The notes: generated by a model from the sequence alone, not told the origin. Counted from the stretch's first letter, positions 36,770 through 50,600 are shown. The stretch: DNA of 64,000 nt from Straminergon stramineum (GCA_963920665.1 OY987273.1:8186501-8250500), one strand, 5' to 3'. Made by a program: numbers and translations.

Positions 36770-37602
36770 CTATTTTATACTAACCTGGTGGATTCCGAGA
36801 TTACATCTCGTGATACGCTTAATCAAAATTTTCCTTGAGATGGATTGGTAGTAGCGATAAACCTTACTTTGTTCATTGTAGTCGATTAGGATAGTTAGGG
36901 TTGCTTCGGGGTCGAATTTGCTCCTCTTGACGTTCAAAATGTGGTAGTAAGCGATGCAATTGATCATGTGGAGGTGATTGAGATTTGGTTTGATGCCTGT
37001 GAAAACTTCTTCTGGTGTTTCTAGCTTGAGTGCATTGGTGGGACAAGGATTTTGGATGTAGTTTATTGTCAAAGCTATTTCTTTCCACAAGGTCTTCAAA
37101 ATCTTTATACGTGTAGCGACACTACAGATTCCCTCAAGAAGTGTGTGATTCTTCCTCTCTACTCTTCCATTCTGATGAGGGGAGTAGCCTACTGTAATCG
37201 TCAATGAATTCTATGCGTTGTGCAATAGGAATTGAAAGCTTGTGAAATGTATTCTCCTCCCATGTCGCATTGAAGTGTACCAACCTTGAGGGTAGATGTT
37301 TCCACTAATGCTTGAAATTATTTGAATGAATCCAATGTTTGTGATTTGTCAGATAGGAAGTACAACCATGTTTTCCGAGAAAAATTGTCGATGAAGATAA
37401 GTATGTATTTGTTGCTGTTACGAGAGCTAAGTGGCATTAGCCCATAGAGGTCATTGTGAATGAGTTGGAGAGGCCAATTGGTGTAGGTTGTTCGTTTCTT
37501 GGGAATCCGATCTTGCGAGAGCTTGCCAAGCATACACAATGAGCAGACATGTTTGATCAAGGGTAAGTTGGAAACACCAACAACAAGTTGTCGGGAAGTC
37601 AT
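36770..37602 (-). pseudogene. copia integrase
   Basis: The N-terminal part shows a degraded zinc-binding segment (CSLCMLGKLSQDRIPKK), then LQLIHNDLYGLM with the first catalytic Asp, YILIFIDNFSRKTWLYFL with the second Asp, and SPHQNGRVERKNHTLLEG with the catalytic Glu. These are textbook copia integrase motifs. The region is split into frames at 37200-37320. It ends at the boundary with the nested insertion. Confidence 0.88.
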
Positions 37603-37807
37603 GTCGTAGAGACTTTGGTAGTTGATGTGGCCAATTCTCTTATGCCATAGGTGAATCTCTGAGTTTCATGGTCTCTTAGTTTGGGAAACGTCATGAGATT
37701 GCAAACAAAAATTGGTATTCTTTGAATTGTGTGTGGTGGTGTTGTCTTATTCTGAGATTTTGGGAATGGACATTGATTGTCTCTTGCTTGTTTCCAGTTG
37801 GTTGGAA

Positions 37808-38300
37808 TCAATTGTCGCTAGTAGTAATAGTGGCTTGAGTTGTTGGACTGTGGTCAATTAGGTTGACTACCATATAGAGATTGTTACGTAGATCCCTCGT
37901 TCCTTGTGGAAATATTTCGTTTGGGTGATCCTTATCATATATGAGGCATTGTCTAGATTCAAAGAGAAGCCTATAGCTAATGTCTGTGAGCTTTCCTATA
38001 GAGAATAGATTTGATTTTACACCGGGGACATAAAGAACATTATTGATATCCTTTATTTTTCTTGAACCATCAATAGTGCTTACAATGCCCTTACTAACTA
38101 CAAGCATGATTTGTCCTCCTATAGCTTTGATGTATGGGATTTTGCTAGAAGTGATGTTGTTGAGTAGTTGTAAATTACCAGTGACATGTGAAGAGGCACC
38201 AAAGTCCAGGAACCAATCCTCTTCAATAACACTGGAAGTCACACACGCTTTGATGACTTCCACGAATGCTTCCTTTGACTCGTCTTGGAATACATCGATA
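37808..38300 (-). pseudogene. copia protease and GAG-pre-integrase region
   Basis: WFLDFGASSHVTGNLQLL carries the aspartic protease D-x-G/A-A/S signature of copia, in which the active-site motif is DSGAS. Here FG replaces SG. Downstream LYVPGVKSNLFSIGKLTD is the conserved block after the protease. The MITE at 38305-38637 cuts the polyprotein just upstream. Confidence 0.85.
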
Positions 38301-38304
38301 CATG

Positions 38305-38637
38305 CACTATAACAAAACATGTTAAAAAAAAACCGTAGTCAAAATCAAGTACAGTTTTTTTTTCCACGTTTTCGTACAGGCCCACTACACGCGCAGCCAA
38401 CGTTTATTGCAATTTGCCACTGCAATTTTTGGACGTTTAGGGCGTGTTATATACCATTGGAAAGGTATTCTCAATACCTTTCCAATGGTATATCACACGC
38501 CCTAAAATTCCCAATATTGTAGTGGGAAATTGCAAAAAAAGCTAAGAGCCCACTACGCGTGCATGCATAAAAACGTGGCAAAAAGAACCGTAGTCGATTT
38601 TGACTACGGGTTTTTTTTACCATGTTTTTTTATAGTG
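38305..38637. mobile_element. CACTA-type MITE (333 bp) inside the copia element
   Basis: The ends are inverted repeats of about 42 bp starting CACTATAA, with CCGTAGTCAAAATC at the inner edge, and ATG flanks both sides (38302-38304 and 38638-38640) as a 3-bp target duplication. The interior is itself a near-complete inverted repeat around GGTATTCTCAATACC near 38470, so the transcript could fold into a long hairpin. It encodes nothing. Confidence 0.88.
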
Positions 38638-38731
38638 ATGCTTGAGTGTGCGGTGGTGGCTCTTCCTGTTCTAGTTGCAGTTCATAGTTGTCAAAGTCTG
38701 TTTCAGTGACATTGATATGTTGTGTCTGGGG

Positions 38732-39844
38732 TCATTGTAGATTGTTGAGACGGAGTTGTAACGTCTTGATTTGATCTTCTAGAGTCACCCTGGTGCAGTC
38801 TTGAGCGTAGTAGCCGGGTTTCCCACAATTATGGTAGTGGATCGTTGGACGAGCTGGATCATTTGTTCTTAGTGTTGTGGTTTGTGTAGGGGTGGAGTGA
38901 TTGATGGGTGCAAACCCTCGTCCTCGATTGGAGTGTCCACATGAGGTGTAGCCACCACGAGTTGGTTCCCTACTAGATCTAATGAAGTTGATCTCTTCAT
39001 CATGTTGTTTGTCGAGGTGGCGCCCCAGCTCCTCTTGTAACAATAAGCCTTCCAGTTTTGGAAACGTAGATAGCCATTCTCTTCTTTTTTGAATTTGTTT
39101 GAACATTGATCAACTCTTGGGAAGACTATTCAATGTCAAGACGACTAGGTCTTTGTCCGAGACCGAGACACCTAGGTTGGCTAGTTGAGTTATGATCAGG
39201 TTGATCTCTTGTAGGTGATCTCCTATGGCCTTTCCCTCTGGTAATCTCAATGAATACAATTGCTCTTTCAATGACAAGCATCTAGAGGAACTTCTAACGT
39301 TGCACATGTGTTTGAGGCATTGTCAAATGTCATGAGGATCAGTAAGGTGAATAATGCTGAGAATAATGGAGTCTCTTACTAAAGAGATAATGATCTTGCT
39401 AGCATGATAACGAAGCTTATTTTCTTGTTCTGGGTTGATTGTTGTAGTTGCAGGTGCTTTGTTGACTGCTTGCTGTGGAGAGGTGACTGTTAGTGATGTC
39501 ATCGAAGTTCGGACCATGTCTCCAATTGATGTTAGCCTTCTTGTCGTTGTGTTCGTGAAGTTTGATGAAGTTTTGGTGTTAAATATGTTGCTCTGACCAC
39601 GGTCCACCTGAGGCTCAATGAATCTCCACATGCCTTCTTGCATGAGGAACATCTTCACCTTATAACTCCAAATAACGTAATTTGTAGGTCCTACTAGCTT
39701 CATGGACTCAAGTACCCGGGTAAGCAACTTCCATATTATATGGCCCTGATTATAATCACTTATAATGCATTTTAATCCAATTTTAAGGGATGTAATTTGT
39801 TTTAATGTAGAATAATCTTGTAGTCCTTTTAACAAGGAATCCAA
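38732..39844 (-). pseudogene. copia gag with degraded zinc knuckle
   Basis: The capsid-like part reads VGPTNYVIWSYKVKMFLMQ and, in later frames, SLKEQLYSLRLPEGKAIGDH and VSVSDKDLVVLTLNSLP, the standard copia gag helices. Near 38820 the knuckle reads YHNCGKPGYYAQDC, a CCHC box whose first Cys and whose His have both become Tyr (G-to-A on the coding strand). Three frames are needed to read it. Confidence 0.85.
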
Positions 39845-40433
39845 AAATGTACTTTTGTATATGAAACAAATATTTTTGAAGACAATAATAGCATTAAAAA
39901 CTTAATTATATGAGTTTTTTTAATACATGTATCATAGGCCGAGCTAGGCAACTTTTGGGGCTTTCTAATAAAAATTTAATTTTAACTAGACCCAACTTCT
40001 TTGTATATATTTTTAGAAACTATGCATAGGTGTTTCAATTCTTCATATATATTGTGAGTTTTTTTCTAAAATGTATGCAATTTAGCATTTTCTTCATTTA
40101 ATTTTCTTTTAATTTGGTCTTCATCTAGCTTTTTGGTCTTTTTAATTTGATATAATTTTAACAAAAGCCATCCTCTAAGCTATTTTAATGCCGATGACCC
40201 CTGTATATAATATAAGAGTTGCGTACCCGGGCTCAAGTATATCTCTGACGCTCAAATCTATACTTATTCTATTGTGTGAGAACAAGGCACGGACTATAGT
40301 GCCTGTATGGTGATGATGTTCCATATCTGATCGTAATTCTAACAACATTCAATCAGACTATGGTTTGAGTTGTATTAGTGTGCTAAGAGTACTTGTAGGA
40401 AGAACTTAGACTAATTGTATAGCTTTGATACCA

Positions 40434-40606
40434 TGTAGAAATAGGCTAAAATCTTACACCATATCTATCTTGGAAGTGTAGAAACACTTGAGAAATGATT
40501 AGTAGCACGTAGCTACCAAATTATATACTAGATTAGTTAACCTAAGCTACACTAATGAATGAAAACTAAGATTAAGGATGAAACCCTAAGCTCGTTGTTG
40601 TCAACA
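40434..40606 (-). repeat. 5' LTR of copia element
   Basis: This is a 173-bp repeat from TGTAGAAATAGG to GTTGTCAACA (plus-strand reading), matching the repeat at 30472. The primer-binding site lies directly beside it at 40422-40433, and ATTGT follows at 40607-40611. Confidence 0.9.
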
Positions 40607-40611
40607 ATTGT

Positions 40612-43600
40612 AGGACCTAAACAAACAAAACAAAAAACTAACTGAAGGTGTGGATTGAATTTTGAATCTCTAATGATTATTTTGTAAAGGTAGGCAATCC
40701 AAGAGTTGTGGTTTGTGGCTTTCATGTTAACAAGTGTCACAATGGGAAAAAAGGATACAAATATTTATGTAAAGGGCAATTGAAAGTACACTAGAAATGT
40801 AACAAATGTCTAATCACCAAATGTCAATAATAATATATATTTTGAAGTAAGATGTCTACTATACATCGATATCAATGGTTGTTGCCTACTATTTGTGGGT
40901 GACAACAATTGTGGACAATTCAATAGACACCTCCATTTATTTGCTTTGAAGAACCATTTTAAAGCCATGAATTCACAAGGTTTTCATGTATATCTAAGAA
41001 ATCATCAATGACTATGTGAAATTCATCCATAAAGCACTTTTCGTGTAAGTGTGCAATGTTCCTGTAATATACATATATCCATTTGTATTCATATACATAC
41101 ACATATGTGTATATATGTACATCAATCGGTTTCTTAAATTATTTGAGGAGTGTGTTTTTTAGGCAATCTTCTTAGACAAAGGAATTCAATATATTTGTTC
41201 ATATAGGGTTTTAGGAGTTCACGTGTTGGAAAAGTATTTGAATTATATATTTTGATAAGTTTGACTTTATATACCATCTTGAGCACATAATAATGGACAT
41301 CATGCTCATGGAAATAAAAATGTATGAATTTTTATATTTAATTCAAATCACATAGAATTCACCTTAAGTTCAGCTTTAGATGAGTTCATATTTCTATGAC
41401 ATGATTGATATTATAGTACATGCATATTATTTCCAAAAAATAATTTTAGATTGATTTGAATTTGAAAACATCCACTTTAATATAAATTCCTTACATCCTT
41501 CAAGTTGGGGCATGTTCAAGCACAAATAGGTCATGTATAATTATAATAGTTACAACTATTATGCATTTAAATAATCCATTCAACTTTTACTATGTTTCAT
41601 GGTGACAAGAATAAAAGTCATTCGATTGAACTTTAGTTCAATGTTAAAAAATAAAGTTGAAAGTAACAAATCCAAAGCCAAAGAAAGAAACATTATGAGT
41701 TTGAGGACCAATGATGGCCCCATGAATCATTGGACCTATACATCATTCAAGGAGGCATAATGAATCTATGAATCATTGAAGTTCACTGAAAATGTTATTT
41801 AATGATGAATATTGAGAATTTGAAAACCATACATTCGTTTGATATTTTTTGTAAAGAAGCAATTGAAAGTGCCATTAGTATTCAAGATTGCATAGTACTT
41901 TATAAATTAATTAGAGTGAACTACGTGGAATTTATAAAATGAATATGTTTTTTAATTAAAAAGTTCTCTATATTTATGAAGTTTTATGGAAGTTCTCTTG
42001 CATCAAATAATCCAAAAGAAAAACTTTTCATTCTTCAATTGATGACGGGCCATAATTATGTCCTTCAATCATGGAGAAAATGGATTTAGGGTACGATTTA
42101 GGATAACACTGATTTTAGGTGCCATTCTTACAAATATTCACAGAATTAAAAAAAATCTTTTAATTTACCTTTTTAGGTTCAATTCCATTATAATTTCATG
42201 TAGTGCCTACAAGAAACTATTTTTATTACCACATGTTCCTTCTAATGTAACTAAACACGGAAGGTGGAGGAAAATATTATTTATTTTAAAACTTTGAATG
42301 CACAGATCAATCCATGTGTATGGGCAAATTTTACAAAAAACATAGAACTTATATAATTTTAATGTAAGAATCCAACTCACTAATTGAAATTACTAAATTC
42401 TTTTGTATGTTCAGGCTCAAATAATGTAAACATTGAAATTGAAAATGCCTACTTCAAATTAATGTGAACATTGAATTTGTGCTTTTTTTTGCAAAATAAA
42501 GAAGTCATTAAAAAAAATGTCTTGTAAATAATCTTCATAATCCAATTTATATTAGTCCTAGGATTCAAATTTAGATGCCAAACAGATTTCAACAGGGAAG
42601 TTGAAAACATTGAAAGTATTAAACATTCAAAAGAACATGAGCTCATTCTCTACATTCAATAATTCCAAACTTGGCTAAAAATAAACCCCCGCACTCTACA
42701 CAAAATAACACAATTCACACCATGTACATTCAATTTGTTTTAACATGTAAGGGAAAAATCTTCTTGGCTGCAATTTCATCCTCAATCCCTTCAAACTATG
42801 ACAAATGCTTGATGTGGATTCATTTCAATTGAAAGGATTATGTATAATGCCCAATTATGCAAGTCTCATATAATATGCAAGGGTCATTGGCATTGAAACG
42901 GCTTCATTGGAGGATGGCTTCTTTGAAAATTATATGAAATTAGGAAGACTAGGAAATGAGGGTAAGGAAGATTATAAAAAAATCATGTACATATATTGGA
43001 AATGCACACCTATGAAAAAAATTGCATTCAACATATATGACAAATTGAAACACCTACATGTAGTCCTAAAAATCCATACAAGAAGTTTCCTCCAATGAAA
43101 ATTAAAATTCATTTGCACTGCTTTATTTTAAATTTCACAAATTCAGTTTTTTATTAAAAAGGCCCCAAAGTTGCCACATGATATATCTATTAAATAAGGC
43201 AAATAGTATAAGTAGTTATTAAATCCTTTCATTGTTGTCAAAGACTAATCAATATGTACAATTACCTTCCCGGATTCCTCGTTAGCTAAGCTACAATAAT
43301 TGTCTACGTCACAACAAATTATTTCCCTTTAGATTGGACTAATATGCATTATAATTAATTGTAACGAAGGCCATATAATATGGAATTTGTACATCAATTC
43401 ATTTAGAGAAGCATAAATGTTGAATTCCCTATTTTTTTTAGAATCACCTCCATAACCATGATATTTAAAAATATAATGAACAATTTCAATTTATAAAACT
43501 AATGACATAACATTAGCTGCAAGTAGGATGGACATGTCCAATTCATAATGCAATAAGTTGCCAAATTTAGTTTATGCATGCATTGTAAGTTTGAATGGAC

Positions 43601-45970
43601 AAAACGAGGTAGTGGACAAACTTAAAGGAAGACCTGCACAATGAAACTTATTCATTGGGACAAACTATACGAACATACAAACAAACCATGGTTGTTCAGC
43701 CGAACAACTCAACAACACGACGAACATGATGTCCAACACGTCTAGTAGACCCCTTTGTCTGTCTAATAAAGTCAACTTTAAGGTTGACTTTCAAATAAAG
43801 CACTTTCTATTTCCAATCTTGACATATTTGAGTTTCATTTTATTGAAGTGTCTCAATTTAATAATCACTTATTACATTCAAAATTATGGATCACAAATAA
43901 AGGGAGATTTCAAATTGTCTTTGCTACTAGAATAAGGCCTTATGCGACAAAATTGTCTAGTGTATGCGACACTCGTCTTATATGACATGCGACGTCAGAC
44001 AAACAACTCAACACCCGAACCCCAAAATGTGTTCGACAGAACAACCTTGAAACAAACTATGTAGATAGACCTTTCTATGGATTGTCGAAGTCTGTAGAGA
44101 ATCTTATTATTGTATGTTCTTGCCTAGTGCTTTTGAAAGGTCCAATAATTGGAGACTGCCATTCCTTTGTGGTGGACAGCTACTATGGATAGTCCACTCT
44201 CGATAGTGAGTGACGGACAAATGTGGTGCATGAACTATGCGTCCTCTAATGAAGTTATTGGTAGCACTACAACACAATTGTTCCGGAGAATGGATAAAAA
44301 TTCTTCATTTTGTGGTGTTCTGCCCTCTAGTGTGTACATTACCTAATTTCAAAATCTATATGCTTTACAACATCATAAAATAATTTTTTTTCTTGTATAT
44401 TGCTAGAAGCAATGACATGTCCATCATGTAACACACATTGAGATTGAAGAACATTCTCTAGCACCTTGGAATTTAATGTTGGAAGCCTATATAGTTTGGC
44501 CATACCGTAACAACATTCCGAGTAATGGGTTGTTCTACATTAGAGATACTTGTTCACACAACATTGCTTATTCTTGAAAGGGTACTAGGATACTTTGAGT
44601 TTTGGTGCTAGTTTGCTCCTACCTAACAACATTAGAAAATAACATACCCTGAACCCTACAAAAAGCATTTGTTGAAATGTATTTCTTTATAGTTCTTTTC
44701 CACTCTCTAAAATAGAAATATAATTAATCGTAACATCTTCGTTGTAGTGAAGTGTTCAATTTTTGGGACACTACAATGTAAAATGAATGCATTCATGTTC
44801 AATCTGACAAATTTAATCGGATTCTATTCCACTGGCAATTCTATAGACATCAATGAACCTAATACTATAGATTTTTCAAAAAATATAATTGCTCAATTCA
44901 TTTGGCAATCTTATAACCAAGAATCAATCAATTTCTTTACATTATATGAAGACATGAAAATGGAAAATAGTACTTTCACATACAGTAAAAGAGAATAATG
45001 TGAGTACAAATACACTAAAAGAAAATGCCTAGACAAGTCACTAATATATTCATAGAGTTCCAACTTATATGTATTGGTTGCATGTGTGTTTTCCTACAAA
45101 ATAGGTTGTTGGAACCTAAATTGTTGAGAGGAGTCAAACGACTATCTTTTTTGTGTGCTTTTTCTACATATGTGGGAGTCATGTTTGCATGTCCATTATA
45201 TTTTTCTGGATAGCTACCTATGTGGCAAGCTTGACCGCCCTCAAGATTCTTGATTTAGGTTTATTCATTTTAGGGGTTTATAATATTGATACTTTCTCTA
45301 GTTTAGGGTTCAGGATTAAAAAAATTGTTCATTACAATTGGAATGAATGTGTCATAACCAACTATGTAAATGAACATGACATACTTTTAGCTTTTCAATA
45401 TTCAATTATATCCAAAATGTAACGATAGGTGAAGAAGAAGAGACAATCATTTATTTTCCTATGCACTCTTGTCTGTTGTTTAGGCTCACACTAAAATTAT
45501 GACCTATAACTATAAATGAAAATGTCATTGAGTAACTTAATATATTCTGTACTAACTACTATTGCATCATGATTCACAGTAGCATTTGTGAAATTCATTG
45601 GTTAAGAGTGATGAGCTCAACTTCGAAGACAAGGGACTATAAAAAGATACATTTATAATTATATATTCTTATGAAATAATAGAGTTACAATGGGAATGAC
45701 TAAGTTTTTTGAATGTGGACATAATATGGAAGGTAGTAAATTCATTTGGCAAGAAAATTAGTCTAAATGGATGCAAACTTCAATAACTCTAAGTGCCATG
45801 GTTCAATGTATGTTTTATTAATGTATGTTTGGTTTGTGATAGATTCTAATTTACAATGTCCATCAAATTCTTCGAATTTAATGCTAAACATTCTACATAT
45901 GAAAGTATGTTTACAATTATTGATAGAAAATGAATTAGGAAATTCAATTTCTAAGAAATAGAAAATTACG

Positions 45971-46005
<35 letters not shown>

Positions 46006-48420
46006 TGTGTGTATTTATTGTATACAACGGACTAGTGATTTTCTATAAAAGAGGCATTCCTTTCATTTTGTATTTCTAGACCAAAGCACCCAACCATATT
46101 AACCCATGTTTGTTGAAATAAAACCTTAAACCCTTCAACCAATTTGTCAACATTAGACAATTATACATTAATATTCACAATAACCTAAAAGTAATTGTGA
46201 ACTTCTATATTACTTTTGGGCTAGACTTTGAAAGTCTTCTAACTTACACCTTTGTGTGTAAAAATAAAAATATGTTTACAATAATTTATTCATTCCTATA
46301 ACTAATATATGTATTTGTAAAAAGTAAGCAATGTAAATACCAAGGGAAGTGAAACTAATTTCAATATTTTATGGAGGGAAAACAAAACTTGGGTTAGGCA
46401 ATAACTTCTGAGTTTTCTTGGGAAGATAAATGAAGTACAATAAATTTGTTCAAGTAGATCCTTCTAAAATGTTTTGGAAATTACCGACTTCTATAGTGAC
46501 AAAGCAAAATGTTTGGATAATAAAATTAAAAATTGGCAATAATTACTCACCTTTTGGAATCCTATTGTCAATATTTAATTTAATCATGATATTGCAAATA
46601 ATAATTGAAATTTTCCTTGATTTCTTGCATCAATTATGTGCATCTTGAACTACAGTCTTCTAAACAAATTTCTAAAATTAACCTCCAAAAGTAGTGTATG
46701 GCAATAAAAAATTTCTTGAATGCTTTATCTTCTTCAACAAATTGAAGATTTCAAATGGAAGGGCATTTATTAAAGACATAACCATGGATGGTCCAAGTTC
46801 CAACACATACTCCCTCTATAGTGGCTAATGTATTTGCACTAAACCCCGACTTCCATAAAAGAAATCCAATTATATAATAACCAACATTAATTGCATGTTT
46901 TGTAGGATTTAGGATAAATGTTCTAAATAACTTTGTTTGTTAATTACATTCAATTTTTTTGTACAACAATTTGTAATGATGTATACCAACCTCTAAACCA
47001 ACCTATGAAAGCACATTAAGTTCAATCTTTTAGAGGTTTACAAAAAAATTAATAGAAGATAAATTCATTCCCACAATCCTAAACATAATTGAATTTAAAA
47101 GTTGACAAACTTCGAAATCCCTTTTTTTCCAAACTACAATAAATTTTCCTTCAATCTTCCATGGTAATGTGTATGTATCCATTTATGGATTTTGTCCATA
47201 GATGGTTATGGTATGGTTGTAGGAAGGGAAATGTTTCAAATTTGAACTCACTTTGGTTTGTCAATGTACCTTACTATTCTACAATTTGCGGGTTTATGGG
47301 CCTCTACTTGCGGGTATGGGGTCTTCTCTCCTGCGATCTTCAATCGTCTTTGTCATGTGGAAACCTTCTTTGTGGAAACCTAGTTTTTAGCATTTCTTCA
47401 TTGTGCGTGCCGACTTCGTCTTCCCTTGCTCTTGGTTTTCTATTGCATTTGGTTTAGGTTTTTCATGCACTCTACTTGCCATTCTTGTTTCTTTGTTGGT
47501 GTTGTCTTTCTGCCACATGAGAAATTGTATGCATGCATGAGCGACTAAGTGACTAAGTTTCTAGTACGTATGTATGTATCTGTGTAGGAGTGGTGGCAAT
47601 TGGAAGCGCATCTTCTATAGCACTAAAAGAGAAGGTACTGCGCTTCCAATTTATTTCTCAGCTTTGCTAGGTTTTCAAGGTTTCTCTTGGTTTTCTTCCC
47701 TTGTTGTTTAGGTTTATGGAGCTTCTTTGTTTGCTTGCTTCCTTCCCTCGACGAATGAGTTGGTTTAGGTCACTAGGGTTTAAAGTTTTTAGTTTCCATA
47801 TCTTCATTTATTTACGTTCAACACATGAAGTTATTCGAGACTTGGTTTGTGTAGGAAAATGGATTATTTCCTTGAAGTTTTGGGTTGAGACAATGTTGTG
47901 TGCATTACATTCTATGAATACTCATTATGGGATCCAAAGTTTGTGGAAATGAATGGATGAGGGTATTGAAACGTAGGAAATATTGTTCGGAGCCTTGAAT
48001 GTCCTTTTGTTCTTTCTAAAATTTTATAAGAATTTTATTGGAATTGCTCCATTGGGATGAAGATTTCCAATTTCTTAGCTTTGTTTAAAGTAATTTACTA
48101 CTATGTAGCTTCACTATAAGTATTTCCCAACGTAGAGTTTGTGATGGAAACTCTAGACATATTAGATTCTAACTTGTCTTCAATGGCCATTATTGCAAAT
48201 TTAAATATAGGCGGAATTGAATTCATTTGCAATTCGAGATTATTGGGTGACATTGAACACTCCCATTCATTCACATTTTCATTGCCCAGTTCATCAATTG
48301 AACGTAGAGATAGGTATGATTATCTTGATTTGATAATTCAATGCCATAAGAATTAAGGTTTAGGATTCAGAACTCCTAGAAGTGCAAATTTCTAGATTTT
48401 ATTTATGAGTTGTTAGTTAT
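40612..48420. other. AT-rich gene-poor interval
   Basis: About 7.8 kb without a credible gene. It contains a TA dinucleotide microsatellite near 45972-46002, a dispersed repeat copy near 43840-44050 and many short frames typical of AT-rich random sequence. I see nothing else. Confidence 0.5.
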
Positions 48421-48464
48421 GAACATTGTCAATTTAACTTGATGTCAATTTCAGTTGATGTCGA

Positions 48465-49326
48465 TTCAACTCGACAACTAAGCCAATTTGATCCTATCCC
48501 TAACACATTTTTTTGATGAAGAAAACAGTTTTAGTGAGTCTCCCTCCACATTAACCAAAAACTCCTAGACTAGACTATAGGAAAACAAATTAGAGATAGA
48601 ACAAAAAACATGAAAAAGAAGTGAATACGCACCTTAGATCAATTCAATTTGAGTTGATTTGCAGACATAGAGCTACTAAAAATCCTAGTAAAATAGAAAC
48701 AAATGCGATGACAATTCAACTCGAATCGAGTTGAAATTCAAAATAGGACATGAAAAAGACCAAAAAACCTAAAGAAGAGACAATTCCACTAAAGTGCAAC
48801 AGGCATAAAGATAAAGATAATACAAAGCAATGAGACAAAACATGATAGAAAGAGTCAATTCAACTCGCATCGAGTTAAGAAGGATACACAGACAAACATA
48901 TAAATCAAAAGAACAACCTTGAAAGATTTTTTTGATCTCCAATTAAGGATTACGGTAGATTTCGCTAATAATATATATAATATTATTAAAGACACTTCAA
49001 CTCGATTTGAGTTGAACTACAAGGATCAATGTAAGAAATACAAAGAATAAAAACCCTACATACTTAAAATTCTACTATATATAATTTACTCATGTCGATG
49101 TGATTTAATAGAAAACATATTCATAAAAGCAAAGAACAACCTCATCTATTGTGTTTTCATAAGAGAAAACACAGAGAACTAAACCTCAATTTAAGATAAG
49201 CTACAAGCCTTCATCTTACATTAAGACCTAAATAAAATCTTGACATTGTTCAAACAGTAATAAAAATACCATCAGTGACCAAAATATCACATAGAAATAT
49301 CCCAAATCAGCTTAGCTTGAGTTGAA
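48465..49326. repeat. Family 3 palindrome array
   Basis: Copies of a 21-bp palindrome (TTCAACTCGA, 1 bp, TCGAGTTGAA) lie at 48715-48735 (perfect), 48859-48878 and 48996-49016. Shortened copies or half sites lie at 48465, 48643 and 49312. The sequence between copies is not repeated. The array ends at the start of the 49.3-kb pseudogene, the same arrangement as the other two families. Confidence 0.75.
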
Positions 49327-50100
49327 TATCCCTAAACCTCTGTTAGCCAAAACAATTACAATACTCCCATGCTCAAACCTTCCTAAAAATGTGATTAGAA
49401 TGGAAGACCAAGTGACGAAGCTCCGGGCTCTCTTCAAACCATTTCAAATTCCTAAAGAAACAAAGGAAGAGTTCGGTGACGAGACCATACTTGGAGATTG
49501 TTGGTAGTGGCAAGAACTAGACAAGGTCGAGTATTGGACAATTATTCTTGTGCCAATGAAAAACCACTTGGAATTCTGGACAAAGTTCATAAACTCTAAG
49601 GCAAATCTCCCTATGTCGCTACATGAATCTATTATAGAATTTTGCGGGGGGCCTAACGGATTAATCTTCATCAATTGTGAGACAACAAATCCGGACCAAG
49701 TGGAGCATTACATTTTCTCATACGTAGAAGATACTTGGAAGACTATATTTAGCATTTCAAAATATTGTCAGAGCCTGATGGACACAGACTACACCAAACT
49801 CCTCCACAACATTCAAATTCATATCAATGAAAAGAGATGGGAGGGTAAAAATGGTGCACCTCTTTTACTTGCACTGTTGTTGTTAAGGCTAAACCAATTG
49901 AAGCTTGGCTTTGACCAGATGCATATTGAGATCATCAACAAAGCAAAAAACATGAAGCCTATCTCTCTTGGGAGAGATTATAGCGGCTAGGGTGGAAGTC
50001 AAGGCTCTCTAGCCCTAGGAACACTAGAGACACGTGAAAGTCACACAAGATTGAATAAGTAGACAAATTTTCTAGAGGAAATCCATCTAGCACCCCTTTA
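49322..50100 (+). pseudogene. Unrecognised protein pseudogene behind family 3 palindromes
   Basis: The frame from 49322 continues through TAG 49505-49507 (expected CAG, within CW-stop-WQEL) to TAG at 49988, then may continue for another 35 codons. The peptide is helical (MKNHLEFWTKFINSKANLP; EHYIFSYVEDTWKTIFSI; RLNQLKLGFDQMHIEIINKA). No motif is recognised. Its 5' end may lie upstream. Only transition-type stops are present. Confidence 0.45.
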
Positions 50101-50339
50101 TCCAATACGAAGTTGCGTGGAAAGAAGGCCACAAAGTCCAGGGTTGTCTAATTGGACACATTTTTGGGTTTTGGTGTAGTGTAAGATGTCTGACGTCACA
50201 TGTCGTATTCGACAACGTGTTGATAAGGCATCGCGTCCCATCGTGTAAGGGTAAAAAAATTACCTTGTGGTAAATAAATTTGGCCTAGGTGGTATGCCTT
50301 GTAGATTGATGTGGAAGCCAAAGTGGTAGAATTCACTTT

Positions 50340-50600
50340 GGGCGTGTGTGGGTAGATATAGGGCAACCGCAACTCCAATTTCCAAGGCGGCTTCAAGTTT
50401 AAAATCTAGGGCAACTTCGGGTGTGTAGGCGACCACAAGTTTGAAGAAATAGGCAACTGCAGCTACGGAGGGTATTGTAGGTTCGGGGTCTGATGGGCAA
50501 CCACAGGTCCCAAAAGTAAGGCGACTACATCTCTGTGGCGACCACATCTCCAATTTTTGGCAACTTCAAGTTATTTAGCAATCGCGGGTATGGACTTTGA
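50340..50600. repeat. Degenerate minisatellite (GGCGACCACA-type)
   Basis: Words of the type GGCAACCGCAACTCC, GGCGACCACAAGTTT and GGCGACCACATCTCC recur about every 35-45 bp. A related GGTGACCTCGGGT-type array is at 56560-56840. Confidence 0.55.

Larger units (their letters stand above)
30472..40606 (-). mobile_element. Complete but decayed Ty1/copia retrotransposon (about 10.1 kb)
   Basis: LTRs lie at both ends with an ATTGT duplication. A primer-binding site TGGTATCAAAGC (40422-40433) sits next to the 5' LTR and is complementary to initiator tRNA-Met with one change, and a polypurine tract abuts the 3' LTR. The order gag, protease, integrase, reverse transcriptase, RNase H is copia-type. It is longer than usual because a CACTA-type MITE (38305-38637) and a foreign insert (about 33.3-36.8 kb) interrupt the polyprotein. 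LTR divergence and many stops mean an old insertion. Confidence 0.9.
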
